A stretch of 64,000 bases of DNA from Alphaproteobacteria bacterium (lineage in GTDB: Bacteria > Pseudomonadota > Alphaproteobacteria > Micropepsales > Micropepsaceae). Position numbers and translations under genes: made by a program. The stretch spans positions 62,001 through 126,000 of the forward strand of contig JAJPHG010000019.1 of the NCBI GenBank assembly GCA_021325375.1, read 5' to 3'. The first letter of the stretch is position 1, and every line of letters starts with the position of its first letter. Positions 8,851-18,709 of this stretch are shown piece by piece. Under the pieces are notes generated by a model. It did not search any database and had not been told where the DNA came from. It worked only from the letters and a program-made list of their open reading frames with translations.

Positions 8851-11800
8851 ATGAAACCCAAGGCTCCCCCGCCCGCCGCGGCGCTCAATCGGGAAATCGT
8901 CGACGACCGCGATGGCCGGTTGAGCATCCATACCCAAGAGATCCGCCTGACGCAGGCGCATCTGCCCTATCAGCCGGTGGAGGGCAAACGCCTGCCGTCG
9001 ACGAAGCACTTTGCGGTGTTCGCCGACCGGATCGTTCTCGGCGGCGTGCTCCAGAATCCCGGCCGCGACATCGCGCTGAACGCGCGAGAGATCATCATCG
9101 AGAAGCCCGCCACGCTGGACGTCGGCGGTGCCTTTGCCGACAAGGATTTCGCGCCCGGCGAGTTTCCGGTCCAGAAGGATGCAAGGCCAGGCGCCGCCGG
9201 CACCGACGGCGCCGACGGTACCGTCGGCGGCAACAGCGGCAGCATCACCATCAACGCGCGGCTCCTTTCGAACAGGATTGCGGGAGCGCGCCCATTGGCG
9301 GTGACCGAGGTGGCGGCCCTCGGCGCGCGGGTCTTTTCCGAGCACCCGCCCAAAATCGACAACGCGAGCAATCTCGGGCGCTTCGAGATCGGCAAGATCA
9401 AATATTTCGCCGACAACGAGATGCCGGTTTCGATCGAGGACGCGCGGATCGAAGGGTTCGCCAAGCTGTCGGTGGAGTCGGCGCGTTTCGACGGCAGCAC
9501 CGGTCGTATCGCCATGCGCCTCGATCTTCCGGCCTTGACCGTCACCGCTCAGGAAAGCGGCAAGCGCATCGCGAGCGAGCCGTTCGGCTGCAGAGTCGAC
9601 GCGATGGCGAAGATGGGAGTCGGCGGCAAGATCGGCGCGGTCGAAACCCAGCTGTCGCTGATCTCGAGCAAACCGATCAGCGTGCCGACCAGGTCGGTCC
9701 CCGGAAAATTGTCCGACGCCGCCCTTGATGCCGTCGGGAAAAAGATTGCCGCGCATCTGCGCGATGCCGCGGTCGAACCGCTCATGAAGGGGCTTGGCGA
9801 GGCGCTCAGCAAGACCACATTGATGCTGCTCGCCGGCGGCGGCCGCGGTGGACGCGGACAGGACGGGCATGCCGGCGTTCAGGGCGAAAAGGGCGAGGAC
9901 GGCGCCAAGACGTCGAAACACGGCGTGGATACCGGAAGCGGCTACGGCTTTCCGGATGAGGCGATCGGCAAGAGCGGCCACCAGGGCGGGCAGGCCGGCT
10001 CGCCGGGCGTTTCCGCCAACGGCGGCAACGGTGGACGGGTCGAACTGAACGTCATCGACCCTGTCACGGCGGATATCGTTTACGACATCAGCGGCGGCGA
10101 GGGCGGCGTCGAGGCTCGCTCCGGTGCACGCGGTCCCGGCGGCCCCGGCGGCCGGGGGTCGGTGTGCAAGATGTTCAACCAGAAGACCGGACGGCCGGTC
10201 GAGGACCAGAAGGCGCCTGACGGCAAGACGGGGCCGGAGGGACCCGTGGCCAAGCGTGGCGGAAAAAGGGGAGAGGCCGGCAGCGCCGGCGCGCGGTTGC
10301 AGTTCAACGGCAAACCCTTCGCAAGCGGCCAGGTTTCGCCGCTGTCTTTCGCGGCGCTGGCACAGACGCTCAGCCTCAGCCAGCTGCTCATCGCTCAGAA
10401 CGCGGCCGACATAGATTTTCTCAACGCGAAGAACGAGGCCGATCTCGCGGCGGTGGCCGGGGCCTATTCCTGGCTCATCGACATCAACCAGCCTTACACC
10501 GCGGCCGGGACCGACGACGCACGCGTGTCGGCGAAGGAGAAGAAGGTGCGCGGCGGCATACACAACAGCGCGATGGTGTCGCTGATGCGGCTTCAGCAGG
10601 GCCTGGATTTCTACGGATACAGCTGCAATTGGACGCCGGTGCTGAACCTCAAATACCTCTCCGACAGGACCGCCGACATCATCAAGATCGGTGAGGTGGT
10701 GGAGATGCAGTACGGAAAATATCTCGCGGAGGCGGCGACCAACAAGGAACGCATAGATGCGTTCAAGACGGCCAAGGAGAAGATCGACACCAAGGTCAAG
10801 GACTGCGACGACGAAATCAAGAAGATCGCGGAGCAGATCGAGAATTTCCGCACCGAGATCGCGGACTGCTCCAAGGACATCGTGCGCCAGCGCACGGTGC
10901 TGCTGGAGGGGCAGCTCAAGTTCAAGGACCAGCTGATCAAGCATCTGCGCGAGGAAAGCGAGCTCGGCCTGACGGATTTCCTCGACATCCTGGGCACGGT
11001 GGTCGGCGCCGTCGGCGGCGTGGTCGGCGGCGCGGGCGGCATCAAGACCGCGATCGATAAGGTCAAAAAGGCCGAGGAGTTCAAGAACCAGGTCAAAGGC
11101 GTCGTCGAGGTCTTCAAGAAGGCGAAGGCCACGATCGACGGCATCAAGAAGGCCTATTCCGCCGTCAAAGACCTCATCGACGTGGATAATCCGAACGCCG
11201 CCAAGATCATGGTCGACGGGACCGAGCTCGACGACATGCTCAAGAAATATCTGGGCAAGTTCGACGCCGCCGGCGAGCTGCGCAAGGCGCTGGACTACTA
11301 TCTGAAGCTCTGCCAGGCGCGCAACATGGCCGCCTACAACTACACCACGCAGGTCGCGCAGCTCCTCACAGCGCAAACCCAGCGCGATCAGCTCCACAGC
11401 GGCATCCAGCACATCAATGCCGAGATTGCCGCGCATGGGAACAACGTGCTGCCCATTTATACCGCCTATCTCAGGGACGCCTATGAAGACGTGCAGCGCG
11501 ACCTGCTGCGCAACATCTATCTGGAGAATCGCGCCTATCAGTATTGGTCGCTGCAGGAGCGGCGGCTCGAGACCGAGAATCTGAACGTCGCCACGCTGGC
11601 CGACACGCATCGGCGGCTGATGAAAGCCATCGACAGCTTCCGGGAGGAGAACGAGGAGTTCGACGATTTCCGCCAGAAGGTGAAGATCTCGGCCGACCGC
11701 TACCCCAACGAATTCGCGGCGCTGCCTGATAGGAAATCGCTCGCCTTCACGCTCGATATCCGCGGCGAGAAGGGCTTCGGGAATATGAGCTACATCATCG

Positions 11801-12219
11801 CGCGCTCGTTCAAGCTGGTCTTTCCCGACATCGTCATTCCCGACAAGCTCGAGGAAGAAGAGGGAGAAAAAGAGGAAGAAGAAGAAAGGGTGCTGTCTCT
11901 CAACCTGATCCATGGCGGCCAGGCTGTGCTCAACAGCAACACCAAGCTCGACAAGCCCGGCGCCCTGCATGTCTTCAGCCACCGGCCGCGCGTTCGCCTG
12001 TACAAGATCGATTACAACAACAAAGACAACACCGCCGGCGGCAGCCTTGGAGACAACGCCCAGGGCTATATCGGCCTCAGCCCTTTCACCATGTGGCGCA
12101 TCGACTTCAAACTCGATGGGAACGAGTGGCTGGACCTGAAGACCATCAAGTCCGTCGAGCTGACGTTCGAGGGTCGGATGCTGGGTCCGGGACGAAAGCC
12201 GCCCGGCACGCCGCTGTAA
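8851..12219 (+). CDS. 1122-aa multidomain protein: collagen-like Gly-rich segments, coiled coil, Gly-rich hydrophobic segment; putative secreted/toxin-like protein
   Basis: GxY-rich runs (GAAGTDGADGTVGGNSG; GGGRGGRGQDGHAGVQGEKGEDG; GARGPGGPGGRG; GPEGPVAKRGGKRGEAGSAG), long charged helices, FLDILGTVVGAVGGVVGGAGGIKTAIDKV, C-terminal SPFTMWRIDFKLDGNEWLDLKTIKSVELTFEGRML. Confidence 0.85.
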   Translation: MKPKAPPPAAALNREIVDDRDGRLSIHTQEIRLTQAHLPYQPVEGKRLPSTKHFAVFADRIVLGGVLQNPGRDIALNAREIIIEKPATLDVGGAFADKDFAPGEFPVQKDARPGAAGTDGADGTVGGNSGSITINARLLSNRIAGARPLAVTEVAALGARVFSEHPPKIDNASNLGRFEIGKIKYFADNEMPVSIEDARIEGFAKLSVESARFDGSTGRIAMRLDLPALTVTAQESGKRIASEPFGCRVDAMAKMGVGGKIGAVETQLSLISSKPISVPTRSVPGKLSDAALDAVGKKIAAHLRDAAVEPLMKGLGEALSKTTLMLLAGGGRGGRGQDGHAGVQGEKGEDGAKTSKHGVDTGSGYGFPDEAIGKSGHQGGQAGSPGVSANGGNGGRVELNVIDPVTADIVYDISGGEGGVEARSGARGPGGPGGRGSVCKMFNQKTGRPVEDQKAPDGKTGPEGPVAKRGGKRGEAGSAGARLQFNGKPFASGQVSPLSFAALAQTLSLSQLLIAQNAADIDFLNAKNEADLAAVAGAYSWLIDINQPYTAAGTDDARVSAKEKKVRGGIHNSAMVSLMRLQQGLDFYGYSCNWTPVLNLKYLSDRTADIIKIGEVVEMQYGKYLAEAATNKERIDAFKTAKEKIDTKVKDCDDEIKKIAEQIENFRTEIADCSKDIVRQRTVLLEGQLKFKDQLIKHLREESELGLTDFLDILGTVVGAVGGVVGGAGGIKTAIDKVKKAEEFKNQVKGVVEVFKKAKATIDGIKKAYSAVKDLIDVDNPNAAKIMVDGTELDDMLKKYLGKFDAAGELRKALDYYLKLCQARNMAAYNYTTQVAQLLTAQTQRDQLHSGIQHINAEIAAHGNNVLPIYTAYLRDAYEDVQRDLLRNIYLENRAYQYWSLQERRLETENLNVATLADTHRRLMKAIDSFREENEEFDDFRQKVKISADRYPNEFAALPDRKSLAFTLDIRGEKGFGNMSYIIARSFKLVFPDIVIPDKLEEEEGEKEEEEERVLSLNLIHGGQAVLNSNTKLDKPGALHVFSHRPRVRLYKIDYNNKDNTAGGSLGDNAQGYIGLSPFTMWRIDFKLDGNEWLDLKTIKSVELTFEGRMLGPGRKPPGTPL

Positions 12220-12388
12220 CCCGATCGCCGGCGCGGCCGGCTATTGCCGCGCGGCGGCTGCCAGTCGCTCTGCGCTCCACCCTTGACGGGAGCGCAGTTC
12301 GCCCTCAGTTCACGCCGTACCCGTTGAAATCCCTCGAACCTCCTGCCTCCATATCGTGCCGAAAGCGCCGCGAACCGGGCGCATGTTC

Positions 12389-12417
12389 TTGACAAAGTAT
12401 CTGCCCAGGCAGATATT
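12389..12417 (+). promoter_or_regulatory. Candidate promoter overlapping a palindromic operator upstream of the MarR-efflux operon
   Basis: TTGACA (12389-12394), perfect inverted repeat TATCTGCC-CA-GGCAGATA (12398-12415), possible -10 GATATT after 17 bp. Confidence 0.65.
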
Positions 12418-12443
12418 GTTTTGGCAAGGTACATGGTGGGGCG

Positions 12444-12926
12444 ATGGCCAGACCGTTCTATCGCGTGGAGGGGTTCGAGGCCCGGCGCTCGCTGGGCTAT
12501 CTGATCCGGCGGCTGCACAATCTGGTCGTGCCGCGTGCCGAGGCGCTGTTCGCCGACGCCGATTTCACCTTCTCGCAATGGGTCGTGCTCATGGCGGTGC
12601 GCGACGGCATCGCGGACACTTGCGGCGAGATCGCGCGCCACATGGACCACGACACCGGCGCCATCACCCGGCTCGTCGATCAGCTCGAGGCGCGCGGCTT
12701 CCTCGTCCGCAGCCGCTCGACCTCCGACCGCCGCGTGGTCCATCTCGAGATCACGCCGGCGGGCAGGGCGCTCGCGAAATCGCTGCTGCCGCGCATCGTG
12801 GAGTTCTGGAACGAGGTGCTCGAGGGCTTCTCCGCCGACGAGGCGGCGCAACTGATCGCCTTGCTCTCGCGCCTGATGGTGCGGCTGGAGGCGCAGCCGC
12901 TTGCAACGGCAAAGGCGGCGAAATGA
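12444..12926 (+). CDS. MarR family transcriptional regulator
   Basis: FTFSQWVVLMAVRDGIADTCGEIARHMDHDTGAITRLVDQLEARGFLVRSRSTSDRRVVHLEITPAGRAL, a MarR wHTH with DRR wing. Confidence 0.92.
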   Translation: MARPFYRVEGFEARRSLGYLIRRLHNLVVPRAEALFADADFTFSQWVVLMAVRDGIADTCGEIARHMDHDTGAITRLVDQLEARGFLVRSRSTSDRRVVHLEITPAGRALAKSLLPRIVEFWNEVLEGFSADEAAQLIALLSRLMVRLEAQPLATAKAAK

Positions 12927-14347
12927 AGAAGCTTCTCTGCGCCCTCCTTCTCGGTTTCCCGCTCGCCGCCTGCGTGTCGTCGCCGTCCACGACGCCGCAG
13001 GAGACCAAGATCGTCTCCAACACGCTCGGCTTGAGCACGGCCGAGACGCCGAAGATCGATGATGCCTGGTGGAAAGCGTTCGGCGATCCCACGCTCGATT
13101 CCCTGGTCGGCCGCGCGCTTCAGGGAAGCCCGACGCTGGCGGCGGCGATGGCGCGCCTGCGCGCGGCCCAGTCGGCGCTCTCGGCCGCCACTGCCGCGAC
13201 CTATCCGCAGGCGACGTTCGATGGCAATGTCGTGCGCGAGCGTCTGAGCAAGGATTACATCATCCCGCCGCCCTACGGCGGCACGACGCGTTGGGTCGGA
13301 ACGCTTCAGGCCAATCTCTCCTATTCGCTCGATCTGTTCGGCAAGGAGCAGGACCAGATCGACCGCGCCGGCGCGACCGCGAAAGCTGTGGAGCTCGACG
13401 CACAGGCGGCGCGGCTTCTGCTCGCCGCAAGCGTGGCCGAGGCCTATATCGCGCTGTCGCGTGCTTGGGCGTTGTGCGACACGGCCGATGAAGCCGTGCG
13501 GCAGCGCGAGGGTGTCCTCAGGCTCTCGACGGGGCGCGTGCGGGCCGGCCTCGATACGCCGGCCTCGCAGAAGCAGGCCGAAGCGCTTCTGGCCATCGCG
13601 CGCGAGGACCGGATCCGCGCGCGCACGGTGCGCGACATCGCTGTCCATCAGATCGCGGCGCTGATCGGCCGCGGCGCCGATGCTTATGACATCGCTCGGC
13701 CGAAGCTGAGCGAAGCCGCGTTCAACCTGCCCGATGCGCTTCCCGTCGATCTGCTGGCGCGGCGTCCCGATATCGCCGCGGCCGAGGCGCGCATCGACGC
13801 CGCGGTGTCGGGCCGCGAGGTCGCCCGCAAAGCGTTCTATCCCGACGTGAACCTGATCGCGCTCGCGGGGACGGCGGCGATCGGGCTCGGCCCGCTCTTC
13901 TCGTCGGAAGCGGGACAGTATGGCGGCGGGGCGGCGGTCCATCTGCCGATCTTCGACGCCGGGAAGCTGCGCGCGCAGTTCGCGGGCGCCACCGCCGATC
14001 TCGATGGCGCGGTCGCCGATTACAACGGCTCCGTCGTGAACGCCGTGAAGCAGGCAGCGGACGGCATCACCAATCTTCGCGCCGTCCAGGACGAAGCGGC
14101 GCAGCAGCGCGCGGCGCGCAAGGCGGCCGAGCAAAGCTTCGATCTGGCGACCAGGCGCTACAGGAGCGGGCTCAACCCGCTGCAGACCGCACTCGATGCC
14201 CAGGCCGTTCTGATCCAGACGGAGCGCGACGACGCGGCGCTCGCCGCCGACACGGCGTCGGCGCGCGTGACGCTGCTGATGGCGCTGGGCGGCGGTTTCG
14301 ACGCTGCGAAAGCGAATTCCAAGGACGACGATCATGAGCAACGCTGA
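12923..14347 (+). CDS. Efflux outer-membrane lipoprotein, NodT/TolC type
   Basis: Lipoprotein signal MKKLLCALLLGFPLAACVS; WWKAFGDPTLDSLVGRALQGSPTL; ARRPDIAAAEARI; 4-bp overlap with the marR-like gene. Confidence 0.9.
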   Translation: MKKLLCALLLGFPLAACVSSPSTTPQETKIVSNTLGLSTAETPKIDDAWWKAFGDPTLDSLVGRALQGSPTLAAAMARLRAAQSALSAATAATYPQATFDGNVVRERLSKDYIIPPPYGGTTRWVGTLQANLSYSLDLFGKEQDQIDRAGATAKAVELDAQAARLLLAASVAEAYIALSRAWALCDTADEAVRQREGVLRLSTGRVRAGLDTPASQKQAEALLAIAREDRIRARTVRDIAVHQIAALIGRGADAYDIARPKLSEAAFNLPDALPVDLLARRPDIAAAEARIDAAVSGREVARKAFYPDVNLIALAGTAAIGLGPLFSSEAGQYGGGAAVHLPIFDAGKLRAQFAGATADLDGAVADYNGSVVNAVKQAADGITNLRAVQDEAAQQRAARKAAEQSFDLATRRYRSGLNPLQTALDAQAVLIQTERDDAALAADTASARVTLLMALGGGFDAAKANSKDDDHEQR

Positions 14348-15476
14348 AACCCCCGCGCCCAAAAGCAACCGCCGGCGCCTCCTGATCATCCTGGCCGTCG
14401 TCGTGGCGGTTGGAGCTGTGATCTACGGCCTCTATTGGCTGTTCTATGCGCGGCATTTCGAAAGCACGAACGACGCCTATGTCGGCGGCGACATCGTAGC
14501 GATCACCAGCCGCGAGAACGCGACCGTGCTGGCGCTGCATGCCGACAACACGCAGAGCGTCCGCCGGGGCCAGCTCCTGATCGAGTTCGATCCCATCTCG
14601 GCGAAGGTCGCGATGGACGCGGCCGAAGCGAATTTGGCGCACACGGTGCGCAGCGTGCGCACCGACGTCTCCAAGGTCGCCCAGGCGCGCGCGCAGCTGA
14701 ACGCCGCGCATGTCGCGCTGGCGCAGGCACAGAGCGATTCCCGCCGCCGCGCTTCGGCCGGCGATGCCGTGTCGGGTGAGGAGCTCAACCACGCGCGCGA
14801 CGCCGTGCAGGCCGCGCAGGCCTCCGTTGCGGCGGCCGAGAGCAACCTCGCCGAGGCCCAGGCCACGGTGGAAGGCACGGCCGTCGCGCGCAACCCGGAC
14901 GTGCTCGCGGCGATCGCACGGCTGCGCCAGGCCGCGATCACGCTGGGGCACATGAAGCTCTATGCCCCCGTCGACGGCGTCGTCGCGCAGCGCACGGTGC
15001 AGATCGGCCAGCAGATCGCGCCAGGCACGCCGCTGATGGCGGTGGTGCCGCTGCAATCGGTGTGGATCGACGCGAACTTCAAGGAAGGCCAGCTCGAGGA
15101 CATGCGCATCGGCCAGACGGCCGAGGTGACGGCGGACATCTATGGCGGCGGCGTGACCTATCATGGAAAGATCGTCGGCCTCGGCGCGGGCAGCGGCAGC
15201 GCCTTCGCGCTCCTGCCGCCGCAGAACGCGTCGGGCAACTGGATCAAGATCGTGCAGCGCGTGCCGGTGCGCATCGCGCTCGATCCGAAGGAGCTGTCGG
15301 AGCATCCGCTGCGCGTCGGCCTGTCGGTCGATGTGAGCGTCGACGTCCGCGACAGCTCCGGGCCCGCGATGGCGTCAGGTGCGGCCGTCCATGACGTCCG
15401 CGGCGACGCGGGCAGCGACGGCGGGGCGCAGACGGACGCGCTCATCCGGCGCATCCTGGCCGAGAACGGCGCCTGA
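14334..15476 (+). CDS. HlyD/EmrA family membrane fusion protein
   Basis: N-terminal TM, FESTNDAYVGGDIVAITSRENATVLALHADNTQSVRRGQLLIEFD, APVDGVVAQRTVQIGQQIAPGTPLMAVVPL. Confidence 0.92.
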   Translation: MSNAETPAPKSNRRRLLIILAVVVAVGAVIYGLYWLFYARHFESTNDAYVGGDIVAITSRENATVLALHADNTQSVRRGQLLIEFDPISAKVAMDAAEANLAHTVRSVRTDVSKVAQARAQLNAAHVALAQAQSDSRRRASAGDAVSGEELNHARDAVQAAQASVAAAESNLAEAQATVEGTAVARNPDVLAAIARLRQAAITLGHMKLYAPVDGVVAQRTVQIGQQIAPGTPLMAVVPLQSVWIDANFKEGQLEDMRIGQTAEVTADIYGGGVTYHGKIVGLGAGSGSAFALLPPQNASGNWIKIVQRVPVRIALDPKELSEHPLRVGLSVDVSVDVRDSSGPAMASGAAVHDVRGDAGSDGGAQTDALIRRILAENGA

Positions 15477-15477
15477 G

Positions 15478-17028
15478 ATGAGCGCGCCGGGCGCAGCACC
15501 GCTCCCGCCGCTCAAGGGCGCGCAGCTCGCGATCACCGCGATCGCGCTGGCGCTCGGCACCTTCATGCAGGTGCTCGACACCACGATCGCCAACGTCTCG
15601 CTGCCCACCATCGCCGGCAATCTCGGCGCCTCGACCGATCAGAGCACCTGGGTCATCACGTCTTTCGCCGTGTCGAACGGCGTCGCCGTGCCGCTCACCG
15701 GTTGGCTGATGCAGCGCTACGGCGTGGTGCGCGTCTTCGTCCTTGCCGTGCTCGCCTTCACGCTGGCGTCGTTCCTTTGCGGCATCGCCTGGAGCCTGAG
15801 CGCGCTCATCGTCTTCCGCATCCTCCAGGGCGCGGTGTCGGGCCCGATGATCCCGGGCTCCCAGGCGCTGCTGATCTCGATCTTCCCGTCCGACAAGCGT
15901 GCGACCGCGCTCGGCATCTGGTCGATCACGACGCTGGTCGCGCCGATCATCGGTCCGATCCTGGGCGGCTACATCTCCGACAATATCCATTGGAGCTGGA
16001 TATTCCTCATCAACGTGCCGGTCGGGCTGATCACGGCCTTCTTCTGCTGGACCAATCTCGCCGGCCGCGAGACGCCGACGCGCCGCTTGCCGATCGACCG
16101 CGTGGGCCTGGCGCTGCTCGTGATCTGGGTCGGCGGATTGCAGATCATGCTGGACACCGGCAAGGACGCCGACTGGTTCTCCTCGCCCGCGATCGTGATC
16201 GAGGCACTCGTCGCCGCGGTGGCCTTCGCCGCGTGGCTGATATGGGAGCTGACGGAGAAGTTTCCCGTCGTCGATCTGTCGCTGTTCAAACATCGAAATT
16301 TCGCGCTCGGCACGATCGCGTTCTGCCTGGGCTACGCGGTCTTTTTCGCCAACGTCCTTTTGCTGCCGCTCTGGCTGCAGACCAATGTGGGCTACACCGC
16401 GACCTGGGCGGGGCTCGTCGCGGCACCCAGCGGCGCCGTCGCGGTGCTGCTGACCCCCATTGCCGCGCGCTTCATGTCGCGCGTCGATGCGCGCATCCTG
16501 GCGACGATCTCGTTCCTGGCCTTCGCGGTCTCCTATTTCATGCGCGCGAACTATACCGGCGACGCGGGTTTCTGGGATTTCGTCTGGCCGCTGGCGGTGC
16601 AGGGCATTGCGATGAGCACCTTCTTCGTCGCCATGCTGACGATCTCGCTCGACGGCATCGCGCCGGAGCGCATCCCGTCGGCGTCGGGTATCTCGAACTT
16701 CACACGCATCACCGCCGGCGGCTTCGCCGCCTCGATCACGACGACGATGTGGGACCGCCGCGAGGCGCTGCATCAAAGCCGCCTCGCCGACACGTCGAGC
16801 GCCTATAGTCCTTCGATGCAGCAGGCGCTCGACCACCTGCACCATCTGGGTTTCACCGATCCGCAGGCCTATGCCGTCCTGGCGCGTTCGCTCGCGACCC
16901 AGGCCTATACGATGGCGTCGGACGACCTGTTCTGGATATCAGGCTGGCTCAGCATCGCGATGATCGCGGTGGTGTGGCTGGCCAGGCGTTCGGTGAGCGG
17001 CGGCGGCGCGCCGGTGGCAGCGGATTAG
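15478..17028 (+). CDS. DHA2 family MFS drug exporter (EmrB type)
   Basis: ALALGTFMQVLDTTIANVSLPTIAGNLGASTDQSTWVITSFAVSNGVAVPLTGWL; about 14 TMs. Confidence 0.92.
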   Translation: MSAPGAAPLPPLKGAQLAITAIALALGTFMQVLDTTIANVSLPTIAGNLGASTDQSTWVITSFAVSNGVAVPLTGWLMQRYGVVRVFVLAVLAFTLASFLCGIAWSLSALIVFRILQGAVSGPMIPGSQALLISIFPSDKRATALGIWSITTLVAPIIGPILGGYISDNIHWSWIFLINVPVGLITAFFCWTNLAGRETPTRRLPIDRVGLALLVIWVGGLQIMLDTGKDADWFSSPAIVIEALVAAVAFAAWLIWELTEKFPVVDLSLFKHRNFALGTIAFCLGYAVFFANVLLLPLWLQTNVGYTATWAGLVAAPSGAVAVLLTPIAARFMSRVDARILATISFLAFAVSYFMRANYTGDAGFWDFVWPLAVQGIAMSTFFVAMLTISLDGIAPERIPSASGISNFTRITAGGFAASITTTMWDRREALHQSRLADTSSAYSPSMQQALDHLHHLGFTDPQAYAVLARSLATQAYTMASDDLFWISGWLSIAMIAVVWLARRSVSGGGAPVAAD

Positions 17029-17059
17029 AATTTCGGCGGATGTTTTTCTATTTTAGGGG

Positions 17060-17227
17060 ATGCGTTCCTCGCCGAAGGACGCGCCGTCGTTCGCAAATTG
17101 CAGCGTTTGGGGCGGGCCCGGCACCACCGAGCAGGATTCGCTGCGCGATCCCGACGGCCATGGCTGGTATCTCGACCGCGTCCGCTTCGAGGAGCGCGGA
17201 CGCATGGCCGTCGTGCGTCCGCTTTGA
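17060..17227 (+). CDS. Possible small protein (55 aa)
   Basis: MRSSPKDAPSFANCSVWGGPGTTEQDSLRDPDGHGWYLDRVRFEERGRMAVVRPL; AGGGG near the start; below the supplied ORF-track size cutoff. Confidence 0.3.
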   Translation: MRSSPKDAPSFANCSVWGGPGTTEQDSLRDPDGHGWYLDRVRFEERGRMAVVRPL

Positions 17228-17270
17228 CGGTGGCCCCGAAGCAGAGTTGCTGCCCCGCGAGGGATTCTGA

Positions 17271-17741
17271 TCAGCCTGTGTGGTGGTTGATCAGGTTCAA
17301 GATCGTCGCATCGAGGCTGTACGGTCCCGCACCGGCCGAGATGACCATGATCAACATGAACGCATATAGGGTTTCCGGCAGGTAGAGCCAGTCATCGATC
17401 CGGTCCGCCTTGTCGATCGGCTTGAGTGCTTTGATCCGCTCCCGCCCTGATGTCGCGCCGGCGACGAGGATGATGACAAGAAGTCCAAGCGCAGCGAGCG
17501 GCGCGACGAGCCCGATGACAACGGCGCCGCCGGCGGAGAATTCGACGAACGGCACCCGCCATTGGTTGATCCCGACCGCAGGAACGTGCAGGGCCCTCAG
17601 CTCGTCGGCAAACTCTCTGTGACGCCCCGTGTCGAACAGCTTGTGATACCCGGAGAACATGAAGAACATCCCAACCGCGACGCGGTTGAGAGTGAGCGCG
17701 ATGTCGGTCCACCCGACGCCGCTGAACAAGATATGGATCAT
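17271..17741 (-). CDS. DoxX family membrane protein
   Basis: RVAVGMFFMFSGYHKLFDTGRHREFADELRALHVP; 4 TMs. Confidence 0.75.
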   Translation of the reverse strand: MIHILFSGVGWTDIALTLNRVAVGMFFMFSGYHKLFDTGRHREFADELRALHVPAVGINQWRVPFVEFSAGGAVVIGLVAPLAALGLLVIILVAGATSGRERIKALKPIDKADRIDDWLYLPETLYAFMLIMVISAGAGPYSLDATILNLINHHTG

Positions 17742-17792
17742 TGCGATCCCGCCGTTACATAACGTTGCATCTTCGCCCCAACAGCGCGAAGG

Positions 17793-18212
17793 TCATGGCA
17801 CGGTGACGCTGCACAATGCATCGATCGAGTATTTCCCTGCACCGGTGACATACAACAGCAAGAAACCTCCCATAATACTGAGGTTCTTGTAGAAGCCCTC
17901 CATGCTGGCGAGCTGATCCGCGCCCACCACCGTCCAATAGCGATGCTCAACAAGCGAAGTTCCCAGCGTATAAAAGGCCATGAGCGCGGCCGAGGGACGT
18001 GTGAACGCGCCGACAGCGACCGCGAACGCAACCGGAAGCTCCATGAAGACCGCGATGGCGGCGGCCAGCACCGGCGTCGGAACGCGATCCTCGACCATCT
18101 GACTTACCGTGCCCGGCCAATCCCTCACCTTTCGCCAGCCGAAAATCAAAAACAATGCCGCGAGAAAAAGTCGTGCCGCGAGAATGACCACATCGTCGAT
18201 GTCGTTCATCAT
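17793..18212 (-). CDS. DoxX family membrane protein
   Basis: AARLFLAALFLIFGWRKVRDWPGTVSQMVEDRVPTPVLAAAIAVFMELPVAFAVAVG. Confidence 0.8.
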   Translation of the reverse strand: MMNDIDDVVILAARLFLAALFLIFGWRKVRDWPGTVSQMVEDRVPTPVLAAAIAVFMELPVAFAVAVGAFTRPSAALMAFYTLGTSLVEHRYWTVVGADQLASMEGFYKNLSIMGGFLLLYVTGAGKYSIDALCSVTVP

Positions 18213-18259
18213 GACGCTACCGTTTGAGCAAACCCTTCGAACATCGACTGGTGAGAAAA

Positions 18260-18709
18260 TCAGCCGTAGGTGAAGTCCGGCTTGCTCTGCCCGACTTCTA
18301 TAATATAGCCGTCGGGATCGCGGATGTAGCAGCGCGTCTCGCCGTACTTGTCCTTCGGTTCCGTGATGAACTCAGCTCCCCGGCTTCGCCATAGCTCATA
18401 GCATGCTTGGATATCCGCAACCCGGATGTTCATGAAGCTGCTGACCAAATCGGGATCGGCGGGGACGCTGAGCGTCACGGACGGCTTGTCGGGTGTCGGG
18501 CCGCCGCCGACGTTGACAATAAGCCATGTGTTCGCGATCTGAATGTAACCCGGCGCGCCCTTGCTGTCGCCTCTGCTCAGGATACGACTGCCGAAGACCG
18601 TTTCGTAGAACCGAAGCGACCGTTCGATATCGGAGACGGTGAGAAAGTGCGCGACGGTAATCCCATCCCGCGGCGGCATCTGATAGCTTTTCTGCTCGAC
18701 CTGGCTCAT
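18260..18709 (-). CDS. VOC family (glyoxalase-like) protein
   Basis: VAHFLTVSDIERSLRFYETVFGSRILS ... GETRCYIRDPDGYIIEVGQ. Confidence 0.9.
   Translation of the reverse strand: MSQVEQKSYQMPPRDGITVAHFLTVSDIERSLRFYETVFGSRILSRGDSKGAPGYIQIANTWLIVNVGGGPTPDKPSVTLSVPADPDLVSSFMNIRVADIQACYELWRSRGAEFITEPKDKYGETRCYIRDPDGYIIEVGQSKPDFTYG

Noticed and set aside
8767-11982. 1071-aa minus-strand ORF antisense to the giant protein
   Set aside because: Shadow ORF of GC-rich coding DNA; low-complexity Arg/Leu/Asp-rich translation with no domain motif, while the + strand has clear protein character
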